In this document: piece by piece, positions 1-9,989 of the stretch | Layout: every line of letters starts with the position of its first letter | Position numbering within the stretch: the stretch's first letter is position 1 | From: Atriophallophorus winterbourni | Taxonomy: Eukaryota > Platyhelminthes > Trematoda > Plagiorchiida > Microphallidae | Length of the DNA stretch: 64,000 nucleotides | Reading direction: 5' to 3' | Assembly (NCBI GenBank): GCA_013407085.1 | Contig: JACCGJ010002907.1 | Span: 16,067 to 80,066 of the forward strand | Made by a program: the position numbers and the translations under genes | Notes under the pieces: model-generated | Database searches by the model: none | Seen by the model: the letters and a program-made list of their open reading frames with translations, nothing else | What the model was told of the DNA's origin: nothing

Positions 1-119
1 TTTCTGACGAAAATCAATATGGCCGAAAAATAGACCAATCAGAATCGAGAATCATAAATTCAAATGGTTATAATGAGTTTTTGAGAAAAAAATAATATAT
101 CTTCAACAAATTCGAGGTA

Positions 120-250
120 TGTACTTGTGAGCCTCTGTTGAATATGGTTGGCACGAACAACTTATTCAATCACGTGCCCATACACATTTAAATGGGTTAA
201 ACCCACGGGCTTGAACGAAAAATTCACATTTCGAATGCATTTCCATCACC
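120..250 (-). mobile_element. Hammerhead-repeat unit, inverted partial copy
   Basis: Read on the minus strand this is the part of the repeat downstream of the ribozyme: gtgatggaaatgcat, then gtgaatttttcgttcaag, then gattgaa..gttg.tcgtgccaacc and .aacag.gg. It is head-to-head with the plus-strand unit that follows at 255-500, so the pair forms an imperfect inverted repeat. No ribozyme core remains in this copy. Confidence 0.65.
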
Positions 251-254
251 TACC

Positions 255-510
255 GACCACACAATGTCTGAGGGAAATGCGAATTTTTCGTGCAAAGCCA
301 TGAGTGTATCACATCTACATGAGTGTGGGCACGTGTGATTGAACGGGTTGGTCGTGCCAACCTTATCTAACAGTGGTTTACAAGTTCACATCTAGTTTAT
401 CACTTTCCATTGTTTCAAGCCACCAGCGGATTATGATCCTACTGTCCCTCCCTGATGAGTGCAAACAGCAAGAAACCGGTCTAGGTGTGTGCTTGTGATG
501 GAAATGTATA
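255..510 (+). mobile_element. Hammerhead-repeat unit, plus copy 1
   Basis: Shares with the 3.7 and 8.7 kb copies, in order: tgtgattgaacgggttggtcgtgccaacctta (346-367, with a GTTGG/CCAAC hairpin), cactgtttcaagc, gatcctactgtccct, the hammerhead core and gtgatggaaatg. The unit from one core to the next is estimated at about 230 bases. It has no protein-coding capacity, consistent with a non-autonomous element. Confidence 0.7.
440..492 (+). ncRNA. Type-I hammerhead ribozyme motif, degenerate
   Basis: CTGATGA at 452-458, stem II GTGC (459-462) with GCAA (468-471; one mismatch against GCAC), GAAA at 472-475, then CCGGTC with predicted cleavage after C481. Core bases are complete, but the closing pair of stem II is lost (G459/A471) and the first stem I pair is C/T. 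Activity is doubtful. Confidence 0.65.
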
Positions 511-1629
511 AGATGCGGCTTTTTACGTGAAGATGAAGTTTATATTGATGTAATATTTTGACCTAACATAAAAAACATGCAAAGGAATGAAACCCGATAC
601 CTCCTTATAATTTAAACGAGCCTGGCGGCCAAAGCTGCGCTACGCAACGGCGGAAAACAACTGCAAACCGGAGTTCTGTTGGCTAAAAACTGATGAACAG
701 ATGGTAAATTACCAGTTTACATGCCCCTGAGAAGGAAATTATATTGGGTGTTGGTGATCAGCCATATGACGTGAGCATTATCTGATTCTCAAAAGCAAGT
801 TTTTGAAGGAAGCAAGTGGGGGATCTGGATGTCATATTTTGATTAACGAGACACGTGTAATTTGGAGTAAACATCACTTAGGCCATCGACACAAAAAGGA
901 TGGAAAAAAGACGACTAAAGTGATGGGATAAAGTAACAGGTCTCATTCATAATATTCTTGCGCATCACTACCACTGGGTCGATCTAAGTTTCATACGAAA
1001 ATGTGACCGCAACAGAAGTAAGAACCTCCTCGTAAGGCTCGATGACCAGTAGACAAAAAATTAACACGGGTAGGAATGTTCGCTAAACTTTTGCGCCATA
1101 GCTCGCGCCTGTTAGATTCCAGACAGTAACTCATTTGTGGATAGCATATCGAATTCCACGTCACACAAACCGATGCACTGCGAGAGAGTCGAATTCACGC
1201 AAAGGGTGTCTTCTGCGGAGCGAGGAGATTTGGAGTCTTATGATGGAGGTGAAGATACTGGTTTATCTCGTGAAGAGGTCATGTGTAATGCACGGTAGTT
1301 AAGAGGAATTGGTACATCTGAAAGGCCTACGCTCATCAGATGATAGACCAAGGAGTTACTATCATTGTTCGTTCGGCATAGCGCATTGTGTACTACCAAA
1401 AGTAATCAAATAGTGAAATGGCATATTGAAAACACTTGTTAAGACTAACCTCATTAACGGGTGTCTCAAAACATGTTCGGTGAAAGTATTGTAGTGAAAT
1501 CTTAGTAGCATGTTCGTATGCTATTAACCGTTTTTCAAACGGAGCGATACTAGAAGCTCGTACTTGTGTATGACAGCAATGACAGTACGACGACGGAGCG
1601 GCGTGCTTTGATGCCTAAAACGGCATTTG
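511..1629. other. No gene recognised
   Basis: Frames are short and stop-rich. The last few hundred bases are probably the decayed ORF2 linker of the CR1 element that follows, but no motif supports it. Confidence 0.5.
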
Positions 1630-3052
1630 TGCCATGCGAACCCTAAAAGATCCCCGAGGAGGACGGAATCACACCAACCGTACTAAAATCACGTGACCAG
1701 CAGATGTGCACACCAATTAGTGTATTGTTTAAACATTCTGACTGAAGGAGTGGTGCCAACAGAGTGGTAGACTGGGGTTATTTCACCTATCTACTAGGGT
1801 GGTAATCGTTCAGGATGAGCAAAAACCGTCCGGTCACATTATTTCCTATCATATCCAAACTTCTAAAGCGCATAGTGACGGACATAATAGCTCATCACAT
1901 GAAATTGCGAAATATACTATCTGTAGCGCAGCATCGTTTTGGTAAATCTCGCTCATGCTTGGAAAACTGGCTGACGGTGATAAACTGTTGGACCCAAGTG
2001 GTTGACAAAGGACCTGGCATTCACTTGTTATATGTAGATCACTTTCGTCAACTGCAAAAGCTGCAGTAGATGGGCATTTTATGGCTTAAAAGTTACCTCT
2101 CTAAGCGCAAGGCTATTGTACGATTCAATCGGGTGTATTCACGACTCATTGATGCCACTAGTGGTGTATCGCAAGGTTCCCTCCTCGGCCGGTACGTTAC
2201 ATCAACGACTTACCACAAATGCTCTCATGTAGGGGGTTATCTTTGCCTTGAGATATTAACATTTGGAAGCGGATAATAGCTACTGCGGACTATTCACAGT
2301 TGCAAAGTGACTTTGATACTTCCATAAATAGCCGGTAAGGGATAAACTACAATTCGTTTTTCTCTCCGAAAATGCAAGGTGATGAAAATTTGTAAGTCAT
2401 TGCAGTAGATATATCAATTTGGCAAGTCAATTTCGAGATGGACCGCGTCGGAAAGTAATCTTGGAGTCTGGGTATGTGAAAGCTTAAAGAACAGGTGGCA
2501 TTGCGAGGTCATCTACAAGCGTCCTTCCGGGCTTCTGGGCATACTGCGACGGATTTCAAAACCTTCTCGTCTGAAACGTTGCCCACAATCATGAAACCTA
2601 CTTTATTCCAACTATGGAGCATGCATCGAAAGCTTGGACTCCGTTGCTAAAGTGCAAGCAAACTCGTAAGTAGTTTACAGAAACTAACATACGAGGAACG
2701 ATTGTAATAATTGAGACTCCTCATCTCCATCAAAGAGTGATGTAATACTTATATAAAAATATTACATACTCAACATCATCCATTTAAACATTTATTCTAA
2801 TACCGTGAGTCACAACATACACGCAGCCACTCAGCGACATTACAAATTACCCATTCCCGTATTAGATCTCACCGATATTTTAATTCTGTACGTGTCTGTA
2901 CGATTAGACTACACTTGCGTATTAACTCATGGATTATACATGAGCTTACATCATAATGAATTATTTCTTTCTGATGAACGATTACTTACTATGCTATGGT
3001 AATTGTAAAGCTGTGTTTTTAGTGATCAAAAATGCTTGAATCTTGGAATCAG
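1630..3052 (+). mobile_element. Degenerate CR1-like LINE: RT region and 3' end
   Basis: Several frames show remnants of a non-LTR reverse transcriptase: DGITPTVLKS near 1660, GVVPTEW..GVISPIY.GGN near 1750-1805, RPVTLFPIISKLLKRIVTD at 1830-1890, QHRFGKSRSCLENWL at 1930-1975 and SGVSQGSLLG at 2158-2190. Later thumb-domain pieces (LGVW...RWHC; ACIESLDSVAK) follow to about 2680. The 3' UTR ends in a short TTGAATC-type tail near 3045. Many stops and frameshifts make it a dead copy. It belongs to the group represented by the copies at 35.6-39.9 and 53.2-57.1 kb. Confidence 0.75.
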
Positions 3053-3099
3053 TTCGACCATATGGTTCATCATCATGGAAAGACTTACGAGTTGAACAC

Positions 3100-3258
3100 T
3101 GTTCAAATTACTTTACAGATTTAATTCGTCACAATCGCACGAACTGGACTATACTTGACATTACACGTTACTTTTATACCTTTTTCCTGAACGAATATTT
3201 ACTATGATATGGTAATTGTGAAGCTATGTGCTTTTTGTGACCATAAATTCTTGAATCT
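3100..3258 (+). mobile_element. CR1-like LINE 3'-end scrap
   Basis: Parallels 2870-3050: cgaactggactatacttg, gaacgatt/gaatatttactatg.tatggtaattgt.aagct and the aattcttgaatcttgaag tail. Either a second truncated insertion or a local duplication of the 3' end of the preceding element. Confidence 0.55.
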
Positions 3259-3501
3259 TGAAGCACGGTTCATATTGTGAGGAAGATTATGTCGAGCGAT
3301 TCGAAGTCAAATCCTATTTCCGGTCTTAACGTTGAGTACGTTGTTGAGCTCAATCTCGAAAACGGTCTACTGATCACGTCACTCCTTGTTTCGTGTCCAG
3401 CTGTCTATTGCGTTGCCATTCACACACCGGATCCCACGAGGCAAGAGAATGTAAGTGATTGGACACACATGACGAAGAACAAAACACACCTATAGAAAAA
3501 T

Positions 3502-3674
3502 GCTCCATTGCATTTCCATCACACACACAGAGAGACCGTTTTCGTGCTGTTTGCACTCATCACGTAGGGACAGTCTGATCAAGATCCGCTTGCCTTCAAA
3601 CAGTTGTGGGGTGGGAAGTGGAAATGCGTGCAAATGAGGAGTTTTGTTCCAGCCTGTGGACTTAACTCCATCCA
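3502..3674 (-). mobile_element. Hammerhead-repeat unit, minus copy
   Basis: On the minus strand it reads caaactgtttgaaggcaagcggatc, actgtccctac, a ribozyme core and gtgtgtgatggaaatgcaatgg, the same order as the plus copies. It lies head-to-tail-inverted against the plus copy that begins at 3675, again giving an inverted pair. Confidence 0.68.
3518..3578 (-). ncRNA. Hammerhead ribozyme motif with mutated core
   Basis: Minus strand: GTGATGA (3563-3557) in place of CTGATGA, perfect stem II GTGC/GCAC with loop AAACA, GAAA, then ACGGTC. The first core C (C3 in hammerhead numbering) is G. Established mutational work shows that changing C3 alone abolishes cleavage, so this copy is predicted inactive. 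Confidence 0.6.
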
Positions 3675-3945
3675 CAGGTTGGTCGTGCCAACCTTATCCA
3701 ACAGTGGCTTACCGGCAGAACTTGTTTACCTTTCTTCCACTGTTTCAAGCGCATGCGGATCCTGATCGTACTGTCCCTACCTGATGAGTGCAAAAGCACC
3801 AAACCGGTCGTGGGAGGTGTACGACGAAAATGCATGGTAATGTGAATTTTTGTTTCAAGGGTTTAAATCCGATCCACATATGCGTGGGCGGATGTGATTG
3901 AACAGATTGGTCATACCAACCCTATCTAACAGCTGCATACAAGTT
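3675..3945 (+). mobile_element. Hammerhead-repeat unit plus start of a second tandem unit
   Basis: Begins with ggttggtcgtgccaacctta at 3678 and passes through the ribozyme at 3766-3825. It then re-enters the unit: aatgtgaatttttgtttcaag, gggtttaaatcc, tgtgattgaacagattggt and catacc.aaccctatctaacag (to about 3940). The repeat is therefore tandem here, with core flanked by the same sequence on both sides. The sequence gggtttaaatcc (3859-3870) resembles a Pol III B box; that is only a suggestion. Confidence 0.7.
3766..3825 (+). ncRNA. Type-I hammerhead motif with long stem I; core G12 changed
   Basis: CTGATGA 3781-3787; stem II GTGC/GCAC (3788-3791, 3796-3799) with loop AAAA; CAAA at 3800-3803 where GAAA is required; CCGGTC with expected cleavage after C3809. 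Stem I is the best in the window. The inner helix pairs 3776-3780 with 3810-3814 (one G-U). Across a 4-by-4 internal loop the outer helix TCGTAC (3766-3771) pairs perfectly with GTACGA (3819-3824). This layout matches natural hammerheads, where a stem I internal loop docks with loop II. The G12 change predicts loss of activity. Confidence 0.7.
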
Positions 3946-4795
3946 AAACCTTTTTTCAAACATGCCTATCTATTAGAGGCGAATCTCGTAATCCAAAAAC
4001 ATTTTCAACCTGTCAATGTTGCTAGTGACTTCGATTTTGTCCCAATTGGTCGTATTCGAGCCCTTGCCATGTTGGGCCTGTTCGAGTGACATGGAAGATA
4101 TGCATATTGCTCGATACCTCATGATGTTTTCCATGTGATCCTTTTTTAGGACACGTTGTCACGGATCACGTGTGAAACTTGCTCAACTCAAATTTCTATG
4201 GGCTCGCGATAGTTGTCGTCGGTCTTTCCGACGGCACTTTATGCTCTTGCCGTATGCCGATGAGTGCTGTTGTGCCTATCATTCAAGAAGCCATCATTGA
4301 CAATTTTCGACAGTGTACTTTACGAACAATAGGTACTACAAGCGCTAGAGAACGCCTACAGATCAGCCTGTGATATCGGGGTTGCAGTAATAAATAAACC
4401 ACGAACGGTCAGTGACACTGCTCACTCTCGGCTGGATCGGTTTCGGGGGTTATGTGCACGGTTCTCGATGCCATCCGCATTGCGGCTGACGTGATTTGAA
4501 ACAAGAGGGTCATCAACTTGTGAGCTGGTTACCGATCTGATAGACCAGGATTTCGTGGTAGTTTGAAGTTTATCTCGTGTATTGAGCAAGCGAGATGTTG
4601 ATGAATGCCACCAGAGTTCGATGGAATTTCGAAAACGTTATAATTTGATGACCGGAATGCTGTTACCGCGAAAAAAGTGTGTGTTCGGGAACAAGTGGTT
4701 CATAATCACTCGATAGAGGGTGATTATTGCAGACCAAATCTAACCGTACTGGACGGGAATGTCCGTTTGGATGGCAGCAATGAGAACTCTTGGCA
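3946..4795. other. No gene recognised
   Basis: Two short frames (3898-4089 and 4179-4373 on plus) show no known motif and no flanking splice sites that connect to the DNAJC28-like exons. Confidence 0.5.
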
Positions 4796-5022
4796 GTATG
4801 TATGAAAGCACAAGCCTGATCCAGGCAAAGTGCCGCAGAGTCATAGACTGCACGTGGGCTGAGATAGTGTCACATTACCCAGGCCTAGAGAGATATAGGA
4901 TAGGAATGGTAGTGAGACTCCAGCGTGTTTCCTCGTGCAGCTCACTATCAGTTGCAAATCAACTTAGCACGGCGTTAGCCGCACAACACAGGGGTACTGT
5001 ATGATTGCACATCCGTGCTGCA
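4796..5022 (+). mobile_element. S1 SINE-like repeat
   Basis: S1 is a family of about 230 bases recognised by comparing copies in this window. In this orientation it starts with a TATG run, then GAAATCACAAGCCTGATCC and AGGCAAAGTGCCGCACAGTC, then gactgcacgtgggctaagatactgtcag..tgcccaggcctagacag, a purine-rich stretch, ggcagtgagactccagcgtgtttc.gcatgcagctcac and cacgatgttagccgcacag. The TATG run reads as a CATA tail on the opposite strand, so the element's sense strand is probably minus here. No coding capacity and no convincing Pol III boxes. Nearly full length. Confidence 0.75.
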
Positions 5023-5458
5023 AAAATCATCAAGGAATCTTGTGCAACGATTGGGTACAAAAGTAAACGTGAAACGGCCTCCGATTATTCTAGAATGTCT
5101 GCGCTAAGTGATATATTCACCCAGTCGAGATCGTTTGATTGTCTAAATATTTCGGTCTTTTTATTTAATCGATAAATATTGTCCTAGAATTGGTTTCACA
5201 AGAATTATTTTTCGACGAACTAGTACCGTTGCGTTTAGGATCAATTTCCAAATGACTCCAACCCTCCAACGATAGCTATCTTCAACAATTTGAGTTAATT
5301 CGTCCATCTATTGGAAAACCATCGAATATGCCAATATATACTCTCCGCAGGTATCCAATTTTCAGCATCTACCAAACTAACGTTAAAAATTCAGCACACA
5401 ACTATTTGCATAGTCGATCAACCTATTATTCAAATAGATTGAAAACCTATTTAACTAT

Positions 5459-5664
<206 letters not shown>

Positions 5665-6349
5665 GATACTTGGACAGCTTTTATCTGTTCGAACCGTATT
5701 GGCAATGTAATATTGTGCTCACATCCTCCGAGTTTTCAGGAAACCCACATTTTAAGGTCAATGTCGCTTTACCCAAAAGGCATTCCAATCAGTCAGATAA
5801 CAGTAAAAGTTCAAATGCAGTGAACGGATTTGTTGATTCTTTCGAAGTTGGCACGTGATCGGTGGTGAATCCATTAAGGTCAATCGATTTTTGTCTAAAC
5901 AATCGGTTAAGGCCAAACGGCAGCAAGTCGTAATAAAGTTGGATGGATGAATTTGGAGCTAAAAGAATAAATCGAACCCGATTGTTTGATATAACTCTGT
6001 CGGAGCTAAAATATATATGTCATTGACACATTAAGCTCGGTACACATATTTACAACTGAATTTTCTGCTTCCCAAAGGTTGAAATATATGAATCTGTGAA
6101 GAAAGACGTACGATATTCCCGCACATTTTTTGACAATGAGTCGTAGACCAAACATATAACGCATTTGGGGGTTCGATACATCTTGCGGAACTCGAATATT
6201 TAGTAGTAAATGTTTCGTATCAAAATTGGTGACGACACATGTATTTGAAATTGGTGTTGCTCTGACCTAATTCGATTTGAAACAGCCGCTTATTGTTGTT
6301 GAAGAGGAATTCTTATTGGCAGGCAACATGTATCTTACCCGCCGTGTTG

Positions 6350-6990
6350 GTTAATCTAGTGCTGCGGTGAATATTCGATGAAACACGAAGATCTTTGCCA
6401 CAGCGATAACATCATCACTTGTATTTCCATGAAAACCGACGCTTATCTTGATCGGTATACACCGGGATATGCCATTTTTAAGCGATTCTCAAAGTTCAGA
6501 GGCGGAATCTGTTGATTTATGATTTGCTGAGCTCGGTTGTGCAACGTGGCTCGAATTGCACAGCGAGATCAGATTCGTACATACGAATGACGTGAATTTT
6601 TGGTCAACCAGTCAAATTGGAGCTGATATTTCGTCTGGTTAAGCCTCAGTTTCACACAAACCAACGAATGACGTGTGTTGCACTCTGCGATCTGGTATGA
6701 TTTCATTAGTCAACGCGTCTGACAATGATAATGCTGATGCCTTGAACAAGGATATATCGAAGAACCCTCATGAGCGTGGGTGGGTCCGGAGGGTGTTAAA
6801 GACGCGAAGACTGAAATTCGTGCAGCCCATGCACTCAGTTCGTCGTAACTCGAGTGATAGCTTTTAACCGGTATTCGCTGTTCACCGTATTATTATCCAC
6901 ATTCGTGGAAAGAGTGTCCTCTGCATTTGTACGATGAGATGTACGCTAGGGCAGTTCACAATGGGTAAATAGTCGTGATGCGTGCAGCAA
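6350..6990 (-). mobile_element. Decayed RTE-like LINE 5' region
   Basis: Positions 6835-6955 match 52590-52705, the sequence just upstream of the RTE-like endonuclease ORF. Shared blocks are gagtgatagcttttaaccggtatt, gctgttc.ccgt.ttatt.tcc and gatgagatgtac. The adjoining bases to about 6350 may be the start of the same element but are too decayed to translate. Confidence 0.45.
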
Positions 6991-7146
6991 ACGCTCCATC
7001 TATACGACACAATTGGAACCAAATAATGAGCTGGGTTGATATATTTTGAGAAAGATCTCGTAGAAGTTGCGTACAACTATGAATTGCCTAATGGGACTCC
7101 GTGTCAAATTTTTCCTCGAGATTGATTCATTCTGCTTTCTTCAAGA

Positions 7147-7420
7147 TTAGATATCGTCACAAGGCAGTGGTTGGTTGAAATAGGGGTTTCTGATTTCCTA
7201 GGTGGACAGCTTTCTTAAACGTATGACCTTCAGCTGGCCCAAGCCAGGTTTTGACGTGCTAGCCAGCCGCTTTCGCCCCTATCTCTGCCAGTAGAAGCAG
7301 TTCTGTCGAGTCAAACAGGACCACGCATGCAAGCAAGAAACTCGAAGACAGCGCGTTGTAGTAGACGGGCGCCGTTAGAGTATTTTTGATAACGAGAGCC
7401 TGTCCCAGAAACCACTCAAG
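7147..7420. mobile_element. S2 dispersed repeat
   Basis: Shares an ordered set of blocks with 12900-13150 and 18730-18950: gat.tcgtcacaaggcagtgg, ctaggtggacagc, gccagccgctttcgccccta, tctgccagtagaagcagttc.g.cg and cacgcatgcaag. The family is defined only by these three copies. The ORF LLLLAEIGAKAAG on the minus strand is a shadow of it. Confidence 0.6.
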
Positions 7421-7752
7421 CGATAACAAATTTGAAAGCCAACTTGAATACTCGACAAGAAATCCCACTTCATCCGCACCGCAGCCACAAGGACTGTATA
7501 TAATAAAGATTAAAGCATACAATTGAAACAATCAACTCGAAACATCAAGGCCCATGCAAAAATAAAAGTAGTGGAATGAAACCTCATCACTGCGATAGAC
7601 ACATCGTACAACCAAGCATCCTGGATGAACAAGACAGATTCCTAGCGTTTTTCAAAATTGTGTGTCTTGGCACACTGAAGCATCACGCTAATTGATTAAA
7701 ATGACATCAAATCGGAAATGAACACAAGCGGCTGTTACGAAATGAAACTCAC

Positions 7753-7989
7753 TGGAGCGTCCGGGAGGTCCTTCTTCTTTCGCCGTGGTTTTGTCAATGC
7801 GAAGGAAACGTTTGATTCATCGGATTCATATCCCTCTTGAATCTTTTTCACAAGGTAGTCGGAGCTTTCCACGGCCGCGTTTACGAATCGCTGAGTCTGT
7901 AGCTGCTTTTGACGTTCACTTGGATTTGAGCCCGCGACTTCCACATGAATAACAGATTGCTGAGCGTTTGTTTCCAAGTAACGCCGGTG
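7753..7989 (-). CDS. DNAJC28: DNAJC28-like second exon (DUF1992-type N-terminal block)
   Basis: Acceptor tttgtctcag, donor gtgagt, phase 0 at both ends. Joined to exon 1 it reads PQ-HRRYLE..., then SERQKQLQTQRF and a lysine/arginine-rich end. This resembles the PQHRxYLSF...TPxQREKxYRQF block after the J domain in DNAJC28, although the spacing and several residues differ. The gene must continue to lower coordinates. The family's C-terminal DUF1992 segment was not found down to position 1, so it lies outside the window or the locus is truncated. Confidence 0.68.
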
Positions 7990-8818
7990 CTGAGACAAAG
8001 AAGAGTTGGAGTGAAGGGTATTAGCACGAAAAAACCACTGATCAGAAACTTTCAATCGGACAAATCGATTGAGTGCAAGTTCCTACATCCGCACAGTTAA
8101 CATAATCTCATTTGGTCATTTTGAATAACGTTGGATGATAAGACCATCGAAATATGAAGATGCGTTATCGCCGAGCAATTGTGTATGAACACCAAACAAT
8201 AGCTAATTTTTTCAAAGTCCATGGAAACATGAAACCCACTCTTGAACGAAGGAAAAATGGATGGCTCACTTGGCACTGAATGAGACCAGAGCTGGGCTGG
8301 CATTTTTACCCAGGAATCAGTTCGATACGAATCAGTGATCAACTCGTTTAATCGTTGATCTGTCCAATGCTCTAAGAGTAGTTCACCCCTGGGGGGTTAC
8401 TCACCATCAAACGTGGGAAATGTATTAGTAAAACTTAAAAGAAACACAAATTATACGGCAAATCTGGAATAGAACCGCAACCTCACATTAAGCTGCAGAA
8501 CATACCAAGGGAAGATAATCCAACATCGCTTAATGTTGTGCTGACAGTTTTGTCTTCAACGATTTGTGGTGTCCATATAACCCACAACCGGTTTCTGGGT
8601 GTTGCGGTTATCAGATGAAGACAGTAATATTGGAAAAACAAGTTGCGCTTGTAAGCCACTGGTGGATAAGATTAGCATGACAAACCTGTTCAATCACATA
8701 TGCCAATACATATGAGATTGATCGTGACAACCTTATTCAAAGGAGCGTCACAAGCGCAGCGTGTTTACGATTCTTTCACTGTTTCAAGCGCATGCAGATC
8801 CTGATTCTACTGTCCCTC

Positions 8819-8968
8819 AGTCTGTGTCGCCATTGGGGATTATTTTTGCTCTACCTATAAAGAACATGGATATGATCATACAAGTAACGATTTTTTAATT
8901 TTTATACGTATATCCTATGGTACTGTACAGCAATTTGCTTTTTTAACCATAAATCTTGAATCTTGAAT
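8819..8968 (+). mobile_element. CR1-like LINE 3' end inserted in the hammerhead repeat
   Basis: Ends in aaatcttgaatcttgaat, preceded by tatcctatggtactgtacagcaatttgcttttttaacc. The same end is found at about 3000-3050 and 3213-3256 (atggtaattgtgaagct.tg.ctttt..gacca.aaattcttgaatcttg). It is a 5'-truncated copy, 3' UTR only. A 2-3 base duplication (ct/cct) is all that can be seen at the ends. Confidence 0.6.
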
Positions 8969-9010
8969 CTACCTGATGAGTGCAAACGCACGAAACCGGT
9001 CGTGGGGTGT
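8968..9010 (+). ncRNA. Hammerhead ribozyme with complete conserved core
   Basis: CTGATGA 8973-8979; perfect stem II GTGC (8980-8983) and GCAC (8988-8991) with loop AAAC; GAAA 8992-8995; CCGG 8996-8999; T9000 C9001 then the predicted cleavage. Remaining stem I pairs 8969-8972 (CTAC) with 9002-9005 (GTGG), including one G-U. The outer 5' strand of stem I was displaced by the insertion. Stem III has no room for a normal loop, but CCGG is self-complementary, so a dimeric hammerhead is plausible. Confidence 0.78.
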
Positions 9011-9550
9011 GTGTGATGGAAATGCATGCAAATAAACAGTAATATTAGGTTCTGTGAGCCGTGAGTTTTACCGTTATGTTCATCGTAAACAACCTGCTCG
9101 CAGATTCACCGATACCATATGCTTATCGGTAATGTAATAGCGCCGTAGTCGAGCACAAATATAAAAGAAATAAAATGATAGGACGAAAGACTCGCGTTAT
9201 GAATTATTGATGCTCAACTGCAATACAACGTAGTCAGAAGATACGGGAGAAGAGAGAATTGAAAAGAAGCCAAGGATTCGGTGGAAGTGATATGAAGTAG
9301 CGTCGTACGGTTGAAACAACCGAGATTGATTTACATCCGAACCAATGGTTTTCATGTATTTCATGCAAATAATGTATGAGACTGTTCCTAGATAATATAC
9401 GTTAATGCAGATAAGTTGTTGCTGTTCCTACAGAAGTATGAATAGAAGCAAACCCCTTGAGTCTTCGATATCAATGAGATACAACGACGGGTAAGGCAGT
9501 TCACCCGTATTTATGACTGAGGATGAGAGCGAAACAATCGGTTAACTGAC

Positions 9551-9958
9551 CTGTGGAGCCAAATGTCTGCGTTCCGGCTCAGTATCTTCATATAACTGAT
9601 TCGAGTGAGTTGTGGAAACTTCTCCTGAAATAGCAGTGGAAGCAATTCGATAAGCTTCTTGGAGACGCTGGAAAGCAGCAGAAGCGGAGTCACTTGACGT
9701 TTTATTGACATCGGGATGTAATTTTCTCGCGAGTTTCAAATAGGCCTCGCGACATTGTTCTGCAGTGCTGGTAGAGGGTATTTTGAGATATTTGAATGCC
9801 GACTGCACGGTAAATATTGGTTCATCATTCAATTTTCCCGGTCTCGAAAACGAGCGCATGCACAAGCAATGAACAACCGCCGGTGAAGTGCATGGTTGGC
9901 GAAAATAAAGCACAATGGGGTGAATGCAATTCAAGGATCGACCTTGAATAATCATCAT
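9551..9958 (-). CDS. DNAJC28: DNAJC28-like J-domain protein, first coding exon
   Basis: Encodes 136 residues. The N-terminus is short, hydrophobic and Arg-containing (compatible with mitochondrial targeting). A J domain follows at about residues 49-110: AFKYLKI, REAYLKLARKLHPDVNK with the diagnostic HPD tripeptide, and FQRLQEAYRIAS. J domains stimulate the ATPase of Hsp70 partners. The first ATG in frame is at 9958, followed at once by a second; the frame extends upstream without another ATG. The exon ends LAPQ at donor gtcagt (9550). Assignment to DNAJC28 rests on the next exon, which carries the family's conserved block. Confidence 0.82.
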
Positions 9959-9989
9959 ACTCAAAGAGAGCGAGAGCAACTATTAGGAG

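Larger units (their letters stand above)
8686..9045 (+). mobile_element. Hammerhead-repeat unit interrupted by a LINE 3' end
   Basis: Left part 8686-8818 carries ttgatcgtgacaacctta, cactgtttcaagcgcatgcagatc and ctgattctactgtccct. Right part 8969-9045 resumes with ctacctgatgag and gtgatggaaatgcatgc. About 150 bases of foreign sequence (8819-8968) separate the two exactly where stem I of the ribozyme would begin. Confidence 0.72.

Noticed and set aside
4796..5022. Pol III A and B boxes in S1
   Set aside because: No pair of boxes at correct spacing could be found in either orientation, so a tRNA origin of S1 was not claimed.
9511..9711. 66-codon minus ORF overlapping the J-domain exon
   Set aside because: Wrong-frame shadow of the DNAJC28-like exon.
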